A stretch of 64,000 nt of DNA from Butyriboletus loyo (lineage: Eukaryota > Basidiomycota > Agaricomycetes > Boletales > Boletaceae): contig JBBPSI010000107.1 in assembly GCA_038093515.1 (NCBI GenBank), positions 24,491 to 88,490 of the forward strand, read 5' to 3'. The notes beneath the pieces are model-generated. The model saw only the letters and a list, made by a program, of their open reading frames with translations. It did no database searches and was not told the origin of the DNA. Positions 32,467 through 44,411 of this stretch are shown here, piece after piece. The translations under genes were made by a program, and so were the position numbers. How positions within the stretch are numbered: the first letter of the stretch is position 1; every line of letters starts with the position of its first letter.

Positions 32467-35400
32467 TCACGCCTCAACATCCCCAGGCCCTCCCAGCCCT
32501 TCCTCCTCGCCCCCCCACGAGTACCGATGACAACCCAACTCGCGCACGCTCGCAACGGCGATCAGCAACGGATGTTGTCCGTCCAGCAACCGTAACGTCT
32601 TCTCCATATCCTCCAACGCAAACTCTTCCATTTCCTCCATCAGCGCGATTTCCTCCTGGTCGTCTTCGTCTTGTGGGATATGCTGTTGGTGTTCGTCGGG
32701 AGCTCCACCCCCTCCACCGCCTGGCCCAGCTACTGCCCCAACGCCCTCGATGCCGTTGCCGTTGCCAATGCCGTTGCCGATGCCGATGCCGATGCCGATG
32801 CCGTTGCCGTTGCCGTTGCCTGCACCTGTACCCGACCGACGTTTCCGCTTCTCGGCCATGTTCTGCAGCTGGTGCTTCGTCCCATCCATCAACCTACTCG
32901 TCAACTCGGGTGTGAGCGCGTGCACACCAACGACGCGTAACGTATCCCCGACGGCTTTGTACAATGATGCCACGAACGAAGGGTCAGTCTCGATCTGGAT
33001 ACAGTAAACGAGTTTGGAGACAGAAGCGGTAACTATGTGTGGGGTGAGGGTACCGCTAGATTTACCGCAGGACATGAGGAGGGGGATAAGTCTGTGTGAA
33101 TTTAGTGTCAGTATGGCGTTCCTTGGCAAAACGTGCAACGAAACATGAAAGAACGGGCGCACCTACACCCCGCCTCTCTCACACCCTCGTGAAAGTAGAA
33201 TTGCAACGCCGGTAACGTGAGCTCGAGACTCTGCGCGAGATAAGGTCCGAATCGTCCCCCCAGAACACTGCAATAAATAACGAGCGTGTCGAATGCTTGA
33301 CATTTCTCGTCGATGGTTGAGGTGCGGATGCCGATGATTTGACCGTCCATAGAAATGGTTTCCCATCCTTCGCGTTCAAAGTGGTCCTCTTCGTCGTCTA
33401 CCAGACGTAAATCAACAATGTTGGTGCGTGAGCACACACGCACGTTCGCGAGTTGGGCTTACCGTAGATGGACACGTCAGCTTTAGCACTTGCCGCGTTG
33501 AGCAACGGTGGCATTACCACGGGCAGAAAAGGTTCAAATTCAGGTCCGAGTGCCTGACAGATCTTGGCCCATGTCGCAATCAAGTAGGTCGCCAAAAGCG
33601 TATCCGACGGATCGACGGGTGAATCTGTCCAGGGCGATGGTATTAGATCAGCAAAAGCATCTGGAAAAGTGCCCTACTCTGGATACTAATCAGGGCGTCG
33701 ATGAGTGTACGTGCATCTGGTCGGAAGACGTCGCAACCGACAGCGATTGCTACAGGTGGTGCACAAAGGAAAACGGGGGAGTTAGGTGGAAAGGGCTATC
33801 AAACAATCAGGTACACACCGATGAGCCCAGCACATTCCATGGCTTTGACACGCAACTTGTGATGGCTAGGATCATTTGCATTTCGGAGCACGTTGAGCAG
33901 GAGCGGCATGATCGTCCCGTAATGCTACGAGTCACCAAAAACAAATCCTTCAGCTGGGGAAGAGAGAGTAACATTGGCATTGATATACCTTCGCAAATGT
34001 GTCCTCGCTCGCATCGGCGACCATGGCCAACGTAGTGATGGCCTGTTCTTGAACATATCCTTTAACAGGTTGTCCCGCTTCAGCACCCGGGTTGAGCAGC
34101 TTGAGTAGTCTTTCAACGATGGGGTCGAGGTATGGGACGAGCACGACCCGTTCAACGCCTTCGCAAAAGTTGATGAGCGCCGCAGCTGCGTGTGCATGGA
34201 CACTGTCGCGAACAAGTCAGCTACGTCACTTTAAGCAGAATGTCAAACCTCGTTTACCGAGGTTCAGGAGCTTCGAGCGTCGGGATCAGCGCAGCAAACA
34301 GTTGTCGATGATAACGATACTGAATAACTTCCTATGCCAAACCAGCAGTCAACAAGATCTGCCGAATTCCAGCGTCGCAGCCACACTCACTTCCAAGTCC
34401 GTACACAGCTGGCCCCTGAATTCTCATTTAGGTGAGCGTTTATGCGTTGGAGGAAGCGAATGCATACAGGCACTGGCAAGCGGCATAACGGACGCGAGGA
34501 TGGGCGTCCTTGAACATCGGAGTTACGAGGCTGTTGACGCAGCGTCCCTCCATTTCAGATACCCAAGCATGAGACGAAAAACGAATTCCTTACTCTACAA
34601 CTTTGCCGAGCTCGAGTTGCATCACCTGAATCCGATCAATGAGAATGAATCAAAGACAAAAAGAGTGACAGCGTACCTTGCTGGTGCCTTCTCCTATGGC
34701 AGCGATCGCCATCAGACCTGCATGCCGTAATCGCCAATCATAACTCGCGAGCATCGATGGGATATATTGGAAAGCAGGTGGGAGGACCTCCTTTCCTCCG
34801 AGGGCACATGCGAGGCGGTCAAGAGACTGTTCATAAACCTGTGGGTAACTCTCATCCTGAGACTCCTCGGAAGGCTTTCCAGACAAATATCAATCTGAAC
34901 CCCCAAAGAGAAAGATGAAGAAAGACACACATCGGCTTCCAACCACGTCTCCAACCCTTCCTCGGGTAACTCCCCCATGCCTTCCAAACAGGCACGTACG
35001 ATGGCGGGTGTCCAACCTTCCACACGTTTCACCATCGAGGGTTTTGCTTCGCCCAAAGTGACCATCAGTTCTAACGCAGCCTTCCGAACTTGTTGCTTTT
35101 CCTCATCCTCGGCGGCCTCTGCGTCTCCTTCGTCGGTTTGTTGTACGGTCTGGTCAGGCGGGAAGGCGAACGAGGTGCTCGTGGCGGGGAACGGCTTTGC
35201 CACAGTCGGTGTGGGTCCCGAGTCGGCAGTGGGCATAATCAAAGCACGCAAGAACGATAGGAGCGCAGGTAGATGCGGCGCGAACAGCGTGGGGTGCGAA
35301 GAGCAGAGCGGTGTCAACGAACTCAAAAATGTCTTCAAGTGCACGTTCGGGAGTGAGGGAAGGGTGTCGAGCATTGGATAGAGCAACGACAGCGACTGTA

Positions 35401-36229
35401 GCAGCTGGTGGGCGTCCGAAGCCGTCAGATACGACACACATGCCCGAAGCGCGGCGAGTCGGACCTGGGTACGATCAGCGTGGACAAATGTTGTAAGATA
35501 GCGTGGGTTTCAAGGGACGTACGTCAACGCTGTGAGCGTCCTGTAACCCCTTTTGAAAGACGGAGAGTACGGCATCGGTTTGTAGATCGATGACAAGGTT
35601 TGGGCAGCCCGAAAACACTCGGAACGCACACTCACGAAAGCCAGCCTCTGCCGTTTGCGTCATGTTGAACGCCTGTGCTTGTAAGGCATGCCAAGGCCGT
35701 CCCCGAGTCATCGCATTATTGGCGAGGTCGCACACGGTGTCGACGGATTTGCGTCGCACAGAGTCGGAAGGTTCATGGGAGAGAGAATGAAGGAGGAGAC
35801 GCTCGAGGGTGGTCAATGCCTGTGAGGAGAGTTGATCATAGAGGGTTGATCTCGACTCTTTTTGTTGTTGCTGTGGCGCCGAACGAAAGAGGAGACGTCG
35901 TAGGAGCACCAAGGAAAAGGATCTCATCTGCGCTTGAAGCTGAATAGTAAGCACCCTGGTTTGTAGCAATCATATCAACGCGGTGGCTACTTGCCACTTC
36001 TGTGTCTGCTGCAATGGCAAACTGAGCCAAGGCAAGCAAGTAGAGGTCTGGAGTCTGAGCGAGACGATCGTTGACCGCCTTCTCTGCACTAAGGGATCTT
36101 GTCAAACCAGACGCGGTTAGTCGTTGTGCTAGAGCCATACTTTGAGCGGATCTTGTTATCACCGAGCACCAGATTGGCTAGTATCTGGGTGAGCTCAGCA
36201 GTGATTTCTTGTGGTACGACAGCTTCCAT
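32467..36229 (-). CDS. KAP121: Importin-5/Kap121-like karyopherin beta
   Basis: Nuclear import receptor built of HEAT repeats. The start at 36229 gives [19 protein letters not shown]; exons continue with [151 protein letters not shown] and a final exon with [13 protein letters not shown]. About ten short introns. After [21 protein letters not shown] comes a Gly/Asn/Ile hexanucleotide-repeat stretch, then [20 protein letters not shown] and an early stop. The last several HEAT repeats usual in importin-5 seem absent, so the protein is shorter at its C-terminus than the human family member. Confidence 0.85.
32748..32822. repeat. Coding hexanucleotide repeat GCCGTT/GCCGAT
   Basis: About twelve 6-bp units within the last importin exon, encoding alternating Gly-Asn and Gly-Ile on the minus strand. 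Likely length-variable. Confidence 0.9.
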
Positions 36230-37786
36230 GATCAAAGGGTACAGATAACTGCGACGACGAGATGGAGGGAAATGAAAGTACTGCCAACGACGGACGATGG
36301 TGGTTCGGTCCAATGACTGGAGAAAGCGTGGGACGGTGATTGTTGAATGTTTTCTTCACCACAGCGCTGGAGGCATCGAGCAGAATGATTTGAGGCTCAG
36401 CCGGTTTCCCTTCACGGGACGTGACCGACTGGCGGCTGTGTCGTCGCTCGTGCTGGCAACGTGCAGGCATTTTTCGACAACGAGCAAATGCAGGTTCTAG
36501 ATACACACTATCGAGAGGTTATCCAACCGCCTCAAAACATGAGATTCAACGACAATATCTATCGAGTTCAAAGGCGCATTCCACAGCCCTGGGACTCGAT
36601 TCAGTGAAGGCTGCGTGAAATAAACAAGTCGCCGGATTGCTCATACCGTCGGCCTCGGTTGCACAATGGAGTTAGTCGTCTTTGTACTCAGCTCGTTGCT
36701 GCAGCCTCAGAGGCATAGGTTTGGGGGTAGGAAAAAGTACCCCACTATCACTGTGGATGGATAATAAATGTGCTCGCTCTCCCGGCGGCACGTGCCTCGG
36801 CAACTGTAACTAAACATGCAATTGTGACACTTACCAATACGCTGGTATACTCCACCTCTAATCCAGTGCATCACGCGGGCAAAGATCAGATCGAAGATAA
36901 TGTTCATGAGTCCGTAATTAGATGGGAAGCATCTAACGTCTATGAAACACGTATGGTGGTACAAAGCATCCACAACTCTCTCAACAGTCGGTCGAAACTG
37001 AAGCATATCGCAGTGGAATGACCAGTAACCTATGTTTAATTATGTAATTAAATTAACATTCCGGTGGCTACCAACGTAATCTTAGTGACCTTGCCGTCGA
37101 GACTAAATTCTACGCTCGCCTCGTGCCTTAGCTCGCATAGAAAGCCAACTTCGGGGTATCTCTCTTCCGCGGGACGGGGTTTCTTGCACGCTCCGGCTTC
37201 CCAGTCCTTTTATCTGGGTGCGCAAGTCGGACAGGTCCGGGCTGGTTCTTGGCATCTTCGCGTTTATTCTTGTTTCGTTATTTGACAATTCTCTTTCCCG
37301 GACTCCTCTCTGTAATTTCGATCCGGTTCGAAAGTGAGCCACTTCGTGAATCCGGATTGAGTCGAAGTTACCTCGTTCACTTCGCGGACTGCCAACGAAG
37401 TGCACTGATGCTCGTACTGATTAGTAGCTGCTGTACAAAGATAATCTACTCACCCTATTGATAGGCTGTAGACGTGAATTCTGATTCGGACCGCGTAGCC
37501 GCTCACTTCGTCGCTTTCGGAGCCCCCCCCAAAATACACTTCGGTTCGGTTCGATTCGGTTCGCGGCAACACTAATCCGACCTGCGGCATTGACTTCAAC
37601 GACGACCATCACAAGCCGGTCAGCCTGATGGCAAGACTCGACGCGCGAACGCAGCCACCAATGCACAAATTTCGACTTCTAATTAACGTCCAATTTCAAA
37701 AACGAAACCCGTACATAATAATTCACTTCACTCGTCATTAGACAGCACCTTCGACAAAGCGCCCATACAACGTCGTTCAGACGGCC
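36230..37786. other. Intergenic, nothing recognised
   Basis: 36230-36500 is the importin promoter side. From 36640 to 37780 I see only short overlapping frames without motifs (for example 36707-37006 -). A TTCGG-rich patch at 37540-37565 is a minor simple repeat. Confidence 0.45.
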
Positions 37787-38439
37787 ATGGGCGACACAAA
37801 GAGTCAGTCACCCGCTACACCGACGCCTCTTGAGACCTTCTTCGTAGGGTTTGCCGCAGTCGGGTTCTCTTACCAGCCAGCCACCTCTGCCCTGAAAAAC
37901 TTTGCGCGTCTCTGCAAAGTGTCTGGCTGGGTGGGGAACTCTCCTGCGCGTACAGATGCTCGCAAAGCCTTCAACGACGCGCTTGTTCAGCAGTTCAACT
38001 TCCTCTACGGCGTCGACGGCAATGACCTAGCTGCATGGCACAAGCTCTGCAAGACCATCGGCATAGAACCGGTCCCAGACTGCGTTGACGAATGTCGCAA
38101 GGTAGGTGCCAGGATCATCCTCGTTACATCCCTTTGTTCAAAGCCACGGTTGCATAGCTTGTTTGGGACGCACATGTCAACATCGTCGATCTCGTCGAAG
38201 CCGTCGCAACAGGATGCCCAGTACGGCAATTCAACACCCTCGACGAACTTGCAGCATATACGAAGAGAACAGATCGATTCTTCCCAAAACAGAACGCATA
38301 CCAGGGTGGATTACTCAAGGAATTGTTACGCGAGATCACCAACCCCTACTTTGGGAAGAGGCGGAACGGAAGCCAAAAGAGAAAAGCAAGGAAGGCTCGC
38401 AAACGGGAAGCGGCGGCTGCAGCTTCGTCGCAGCCCTAG
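37787..38439 (+). CDS. Small basidiomycete protein of unknown function
   Basis: Two exons, 37787-38101 and 38158-38439 (intron GTAGGT to ATAG), giving 198 residues. The first exon has FFVGFAAVGFSYQPATSALK, FARLCKVSGW and FNFLYGVDGNDLAAWHKLC. The second has HVNIVDLVEAVATG, FFPKQNAYQGGLLKELLREI and a basic tail (GKRRNGSQKRKARKREAAAA) that could be a nuclear signal. The overall plan matches a small family I recall from many agaricomycete genomes, with no known role. Confidence 0.75.
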
Positions 38440-38634
38440 TACAATCAAGCCATGTAGATGACATGTTATTGGAACGCAAGCTCATCCATGACCAAAATAT
38501 CCGGCTCAGGACTCGGGCGTCGGACATGGCCTGGAGGATTCCATACAGACAAAGTCAACTCGGTGAGAGTGCGACTTCAGTCTTGCGCAATGAATGAAAC
38601 ACTGCATTCGATGCTCCGCCTGTTCCTGTCATCA

Positions 38635-40183
38635 TCAGCATATGACGCATTCTGTCCTATCTGGCCTCCCTAGTCGTGCCTCAAGTCGGACATGCAACGT
38701 GCCATCCGTCGCAATGAACGGGGTATTGCTAGGAATGCCGACTAAGCTAAGCGTGCACCGATCGGAGCCTCCAAACTTACTCATACAATAACTCCGCGCC
38801 AGAACCATTATCGAGCGGAACGACGATGGCGTTGGTGTACGCACTCCCACCGCTGTCCGACCACTGCTCGACGTGTGGAGGGCTCCAGTCTTTCTGGCTC
38901 AAGAATGCGATATCGAGGGCGGCAAGAAAAGTGTCTGAAGCACGATACGCGAGGCGATGGGTACTCTTGAGACGAACTTGGATGGGCTCTGGTGCCTTGG
39001 ATGTAGGTTTGGACTTGTTCGATGGCGGGGACTGTGCAACAGAACTACCCGCGTCGTCTGGCGGAGGTGATAACGATATCAAGTCACCCGCTTGAGACGC
39101 ATTGGAAGGTGATGGCGGCAGATCGATGATCAGTCTGGAATCGATGAAGGTAGGCGGACTATGCTCTAGCAAGCAAAGCGCGATTTGCCACATCCCCACT
39201 GCTGTGCGAGTGGTGGGCGGCGGAGAGAAGAACGTGAGAGACCATATCCGGCCTAGAGAGGAGCGAGCGAGTCGTGAGCGGTCTGGGGATGAGACGAAAG
39301 GAGATATGATACCTCGTGAAATAAATTCGACATTGACTCGACCAGAAACCCGCATGCGTTTCTGCCAGAGGTTGATCCGCATCTCCGCCACAAATGCACC
39401 TTGCCCGTCCATCTCACGTATCGATACCTCGTCTGCTGGCATGGAGCCGAGTATAAGGGCATCTGCACCTTGAGTTTGTAACGTGAACACAACTATCGTA
39501 TAGTGTTCTGGGTGTCACCTACCGGGACTCGTACTCAGCGGCGTCATTTGCTTCGTAAAGGGTTCACGTTGGCACCTCAGCGACTGAAAAAGGTGTTGGT
39601 TTGAAGCGGTCAAACAAGCGAGGCGTATATCCGATATGGTTGACTGTGAAAGCGGGGCTGCGTGTACAAGCAATGACGGTAGGAGCGCATCGTGATGGTT
39701 CAAAACCGCCCAATAAATCGCAGAATGATTCTCGATGGATGGCTCTTGCAAGAGAGCTGAAAGATCCAGACCATAGGTCCGACATGCGTCGGCACAACTG
39801 CCGAGGAGATTGGGTGACTCTGTGTTGAGGACGAGGTCACGGATGAGAGCGATGACGGTCTGTTGGACTTGTTTAGAGGTGCGAGAAGAGGTGAAGGATA
39901 ACCTAGATAGCCATGACGATGGACCGAAGTGTGAATGGCCACTGACTGGACGATACGCAGTACCGACTCGGACACCACTCGGGAGACTACTACTGCGTGG
40001 AGTAGGACTAGGAGAGGTAGACTGTCGTGGCAACTTCTCATCGACGAGGTGGGGAGGTCTGCTGTTGGGTTGTGTGCTATGGGCTGTTGAGATTGTCTCG
40101 TACGAAGGGGGTGCATCAGCGTCACCATTCGTGTATGGCTGGGTTAGATCGTCTTCATCGTGGTATTTGTCCAGAATGACCAT
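38635..40183 (-). CDS. Hypothetical protein with PPxY motif
   Basis: Starts MVILDKYHDEDDLTQPY at 40183. An N-terminal Pro/Ser-rich region holds PPSYET, a candidate WW-domain ligand. A helical part follows (VIALIRDLVLN, CADACRTYGLDLSALLQEP, SAIYWAVLNHHDALLPSLL) that resembles a degenerate ankyrin-type repeat. Later exons encode a probable beta-rich domain (ADEVSIREMDGQGAFVAEM, INLWQKRMRVSGRVNVEF, GRIWSLTFFSP) with a disordered insert, ending VRLEARLGRPDRTECVIC after a donor at GTAAGT near 38777. I do not recognise the family. It is convergent with the preceding gene at 196 bp. Confidence 0.65.
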
Positions 40184-41186
40184 CGTCCAGTTGGATACTA
40201 CCGCGGCTCGAGACTGAGTGGGAATTTGTCGAACAAGAGATCTTTATGGTGATCGGTGCTCACTGAAGACATGCATTAATGTTACAGCTGCGGACGGTCT
40301 ACTTTGCTGAGTGCACCGCATTATGACAGAGCCTCTTCTTACATAATTCTTCCAAGTGCGAAACAAATGCTAAATATATCAGATTTCGCCACAGCTGCCA
40401 ACGCTGAATGGCAGGCTACGCGACCCGAAGCCCTAGCAAGTGATACAGTCCTTGGATGACTCGGACTTCACAACTCCACCCCCATCCCCGACACCAATTG
40501 TGCCAGCGGGGAGTGTCCCGATGGGCTCTGTTCAGTCCGACTGATGTCGCGTCGCCTGAACTTGTTCAATTAGTGACAGAATACGCAAGCACGAGTTGCG
40601 TGAAACGGGTACGCTGAGCTAAACACGCTTTACTGTTGGCGGGAAATTTGAGTGTGTTTAGAGTCGTCAGCGCTTCAGCTCTCCATTCTTAGTAGTCATG
40701 CTCATCTTGAACTTCAATTTTGTTTAGGTTGGTGCACCGGGACCTCCTTTGTCATTGAAATACTAAAAAAAACATGTGTTCTCCAGGCGAAGGTGCAGGT
40801 GAGAATTTTTTTCCTCCTGGGGATGGGATTTGTGACGTGGGGAGATGGGTTTCGCTTTTCGTCCGATAATCGCCTTTCGCCCACCACTTGTTATCGTTGT
40901 TATGATGTTCAATGTTTCAGGTTACTGATCTGCTACGATTTAGCATGTGCTGGACAAGTAGGGATTTGGGGACGGCTTTGCTTGGTAGGCGGGCAAATGT
41001 CGGGATACTAGCAATCTCGGAAAATGTTCTCCACGTCAGCGCATGCCTCAACCAAGTCTCGCGTAGATCAAATTCTTCTTTCAGCAGGCTATCCATGGGT
41101 ACTTCAATCCCAGCTGACCACTTTGCTTATTAATTTCTCCATCTCTTATCCATCCACTTGAGTCCCCCCTTGCCTCGACCCCCAGG
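40184..41186. other. Intergenic, nothing recognised
   Basis: Upstream regions of two divergent genes. A short plus frame at 40652-41011 has no recognisable content. Confidence 0.45.
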
Positions 41187-43222
41187 ATGCTATACAAGCC
41201 TAGTATTTCCTTCCCCTCGCGAGGATATATGAGATGGCCCCTCCTCCGCTATCATCCAATGCCTCGAGCATATAACCGCATCGCGATGTTGGGAACCCAA
41301 GCTACTCGAGGGGCGAAGACAGGCGGTACTATTGCTGACGTATTTACCACTCTTGGTCCGAATGCCGACGTTGCACCACTGCCCGCACGGTTCTCGACCG
41401 TAAAGAAAGACGTGCTGCGTGACATGGGTGTAGCACCCGATCTGCTTGAGCTGGCCTGGAAAGGAGTACTGAAGGCTCTTGAACCTCGTGTGGAGGAAAT
41501 CATTTCCCAGGGAGAAGATGTAAGCTTTTTATTCCACTTCGGTCTGGCTTGTATTGGCATACTCAATCGTTTGTGGAGATCATTCCACGCATTTCGTACG
41601 GAGAGATAGAGGCTGGCTTATCGGAAAGCCAAAAAGATGCAATTCGAGAGACTGGTGTTGTAGTGGTTACAGGAGGCGTTCCAAAGGAAGTGAGTACTCC
41701 TCATCACTGTGCTATATTCAACGTGACTAATGCATTTCGAAAACTTAAGCAGGCATTAAAGTGGAAGCTTGACATCAAAGATTATATTGCAACGAACCCC
41801 GTGCAAGGTGTCACCTTAATGAGAGCTTCCATCCACAGCGCTCAACGTATTGACTGGCAGGTTTTCCCGCGGAGAATATTCAGGCATACGAACTGTACAA
41901 TTCGAAACCACAGCTCCATGCGCGTACGCACGTTTCCTTGCTCAATACCCAAAAGGCTCTTCTATCCCTTTGGCACTCCTCTGCCTCCTTTCCCGCTTCT
42001 ATCGATTTCACAATACCCATTAGTTACTTTGATCGTCTACGCATACGCACTCCCGGAGATCGCTCGTTTACACTTGGTCCGCATATCGACGGGGGGAGCG
42101 TCGAGCGGTGGGAAGATACAGAATTCAGAAGGGTGTGGACCAAGATTTTATGTGGTGGAGAGAACAGCTGGAAGACATTCGATCCGTTCGACGCAACTTG
42201 GAGGGTGAATGCAAGACAAGATCTTTACAATGCACCGTACGTCTTGAATTCATTTTCCTGAGCTTCTATCTACTTCCCCGCATCGCTTCCTTGCCTTTTT
42301 TGTTGTTTATTCTGATAGTGTTTCATCGTCGAAACATGTAAATTCGTGACCTTCTCATGCGATGCAGGAACCAGTGCACGATCCTTCGGTGTTGGCAAGG
42401 TTGGACCTCCTTGTCTTCTGCAGGCGTCAACGAAGGCACCTTGCGCGTCCTTCCCATGCTTTCGCTTGCAACTGCTTACATCATACTGCGTCCATTCTTC
42501 AAACCACGCAGTGTCGCCGCATGGAAGGCGGACCAAACTTTCGGGGAACCGCCAAGCATAAGTTTGGCAGCGGAGGATTGGGAATTGAACCTAGAAGGTA
42601 GCGAGTTTCCTGGTAGCGTGCCTGGCAAGACACAGGAACTAAACGAAGTCACACATCCACACCTGAGACTTGCGGAGACGATGATGTCTATTCCAAGGGT
42701 TGAACCTGGGGATCAGGTGTATTGTGAGTGTCCATGACCGCAAAATCCTGGATCATACCATGTTGAGCAAGGCTAACCGTGATCAACTCGTTAGGGCATT
42801 GTGATACCGTGCATGCTGTGGAAAGAGAACATAAGGGCAAGGAAGACTCCTCGGTGCTCTACATTCCGGCCGTTCCGCTTTGCATGAAAAAGTGAGGGCC
42901 GTTGTTCTCGATGTCTGCGTGGTAATAAATGCTATCCACCAGTGCTTCGTACCTCCGTAACCAACGGATCCGCTTCGTCCATGGCCTTCCTGCACCGTGA
43001 GTCCTGATATACACTGATAATTTACGTCTGATTCACGAAAACATATCCCTCTTAAGTGACTTTCCCGGAGGTGAAGGAGAATCTGGATTTCTAAACCGAG
43101 CAACCACAGAGGACATAACCACCCACCAAGGCCTTCAAGCGACTGGATTTGCCCCATTCGTCGTTACGAGTGCTACAAATGCGGCGCTCGTGGAAGAAGC
43201 TAACAAGAGATTGTTTGAATGA
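41187..43222 (+). CDS. DUF1479 family protein (putative 2OG/Fe(II) oxygenase-like)
   Basis: Several exons: an N-terminal part (TIADVFTTLGPNADVAPLP, FSTVKKDVLRDMG), then IIPRISYGEIEAGLSESQK with TGVVVVTGGVPKE, then YFDRLRIRTPGDRSFTLGPH followed by IDGGSVERWEDTEFRRVW, which carries an HxD pair (LGPHIDGG) fitting metal binding. Later come CGGENSWKTFDPFDA, LPMLSLATAYIILRPFF and GDQVYWHCDTVHAVE with a second His (WHCD), ending EEANKRLFE at 43222. DUF1479 proteins are related to 2-oxoglutarate/iron oxygenases; the substrate is unknown. The start is uncertain: Met codons at 41187, 41231 and 41259 region are all possible. The first 40 residues are basic and could target mitochondria. Confidence 0.82.
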
Positions 43223-43239
43223 GGGACTGTATGAATCAT

Positions 43240-43420
43240 CTCGCGGAAATTAGAGCAGTTGTTTGGTAGGCGGGTGATACCGACATAGTCCCCGCGCAGG
43301 GTCGTGAATGTCTTCTGTGGTTCGTGGCTTGTTGAGGCTGTATCTTACGAAAATGACAGAGCCAAATGAGATGAGGATGGTCACCGCGCCAATGACATAG
43401 GACAGAGACGGGTTTCATTT
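43240..43420 (-). other. Possible C-terminal transmembrane exon
   Basis: The minus strand reads LSYVIGAVTILISFGSVIF then VRYSLNKPRTTEDIHDPA and RGLCRYHPPTKQLL with a stop, a plausible last membrane helix and cytoplasmic tail. An acceptor may lie just upstream, but I find no adjoining exons. Probably a remnant of a membrane protein gene. Confidence 0.3.
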
Positions 43421-44045
43421 TGCTTACCTAACTATTGCGAGAACGTCCCGGTGCCTGTATTCCTATCGTGGAAAGGTTCTTCTCGGCATTCCCCGGTTCT
43501 ATGCTTCAAGTTTGCGCCGGTCTGCAACACGTTTCATGCTGGTTCTCCTGCCAATAGCTGATTTTCTATTCAAGTGCTTACTGAAGCGGAGTCCATGCAC
43601 AAGATGACTTACAGTATATCATGCACTGTTTTGAACTCCACAGGCATGCAGGGCAGTTGCAAACCCACCCTCGGTAGTACTCCCACTTACGACCCTCCCA
43701 TTCCTCGATGGAAGCCACGCAAGAAGTCCAGCTCCCTCGTCACAGTAGAATATTCGCGCACCGTTGGTGTTTCCCACTCATTGCGGCATGTCGTGCACTG
43801 TATACGTGCGTGCAGGCATGGACGTCGTGAACACCTACTGGCTGGACGTGGTACTCGGGAATAATCAATGATTCTATGAGGAAATGTCCTGAGCTTCCTT
43901 AATGTCGCCTACTACATTTCCGTCGTGTTCTGCGATGCGGAGACTTGCTACTGGCCACACCCGCTCTCGGAGTATCAGACAATGTTACCGATGTCACGAT
44001 AAATTCCAACTCCGTGCGGCTTCGCGAACACAGTACGTACAAATT
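43421..44045. other. Intergenic, nothing recognised
   Basis: Short frames only. It precedes the tandem repeat and the GH16 promoter. Confidence 0.4.
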
Positions 44046-44342
44046 ATGTCGAGACTGTCTTCCGCGCTGATCGGAAGGCGACTCGAGTGCACCTTGCAGG
44101 TCGCAATAGGTGTCTCGTGTTTTATCAAAATGTTCTTGAGTAAGTCACGTCGATGATGGAGAACCAACTATATACGCACGATGACAACGAATTACCGTCG
44201 AGATTATCCTCCGCGCTGATTGGAAGGGGAGTTGAGTGCGCCCCGCAGGTCGCGACAGGTATGTATCTCGTGTTTCATCGAAATGTTCGCGGGTAAGTCA
44301 CATCGATGGAGAACCAACTATATACGCATGATGTCATCGAAT
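44046..44342. repeat. Two-unit tandem repeat (about 147 bp) upstream of GH16
   Basis: Units 44046-44193 and 44194-44342 share GTCGAGA, TCCGCGCTGAT, GGTCGC, TCTCGTGTTT, AAATGTTC, GGAGAACCAACTATATACGC and ATCGAAT. It ends about 70 bp before the start codon of the next gene, so it may contain doubled regulatory sites. Confidence 0.85.
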
Positions 44343-44411
44343 CGCCCACGGTGACATTCATACTGCATAAATAGGCCAGCGACAAGCCATTTCCACTGCC
44401 AGTAGCAAGCC

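Noticed and set aside
32673..32940. Plus-strand frames rich in Arg-Cys or Met-Pro repeats
   Set aside because: Antisense translation of the importin hexanucleotide repeat.
37540..37570. TTCGG-rich patch as telomere-like repeat
   Set aside because: Only a few imperfect units, and not the TTAGGG type expected in basidiomycetes.
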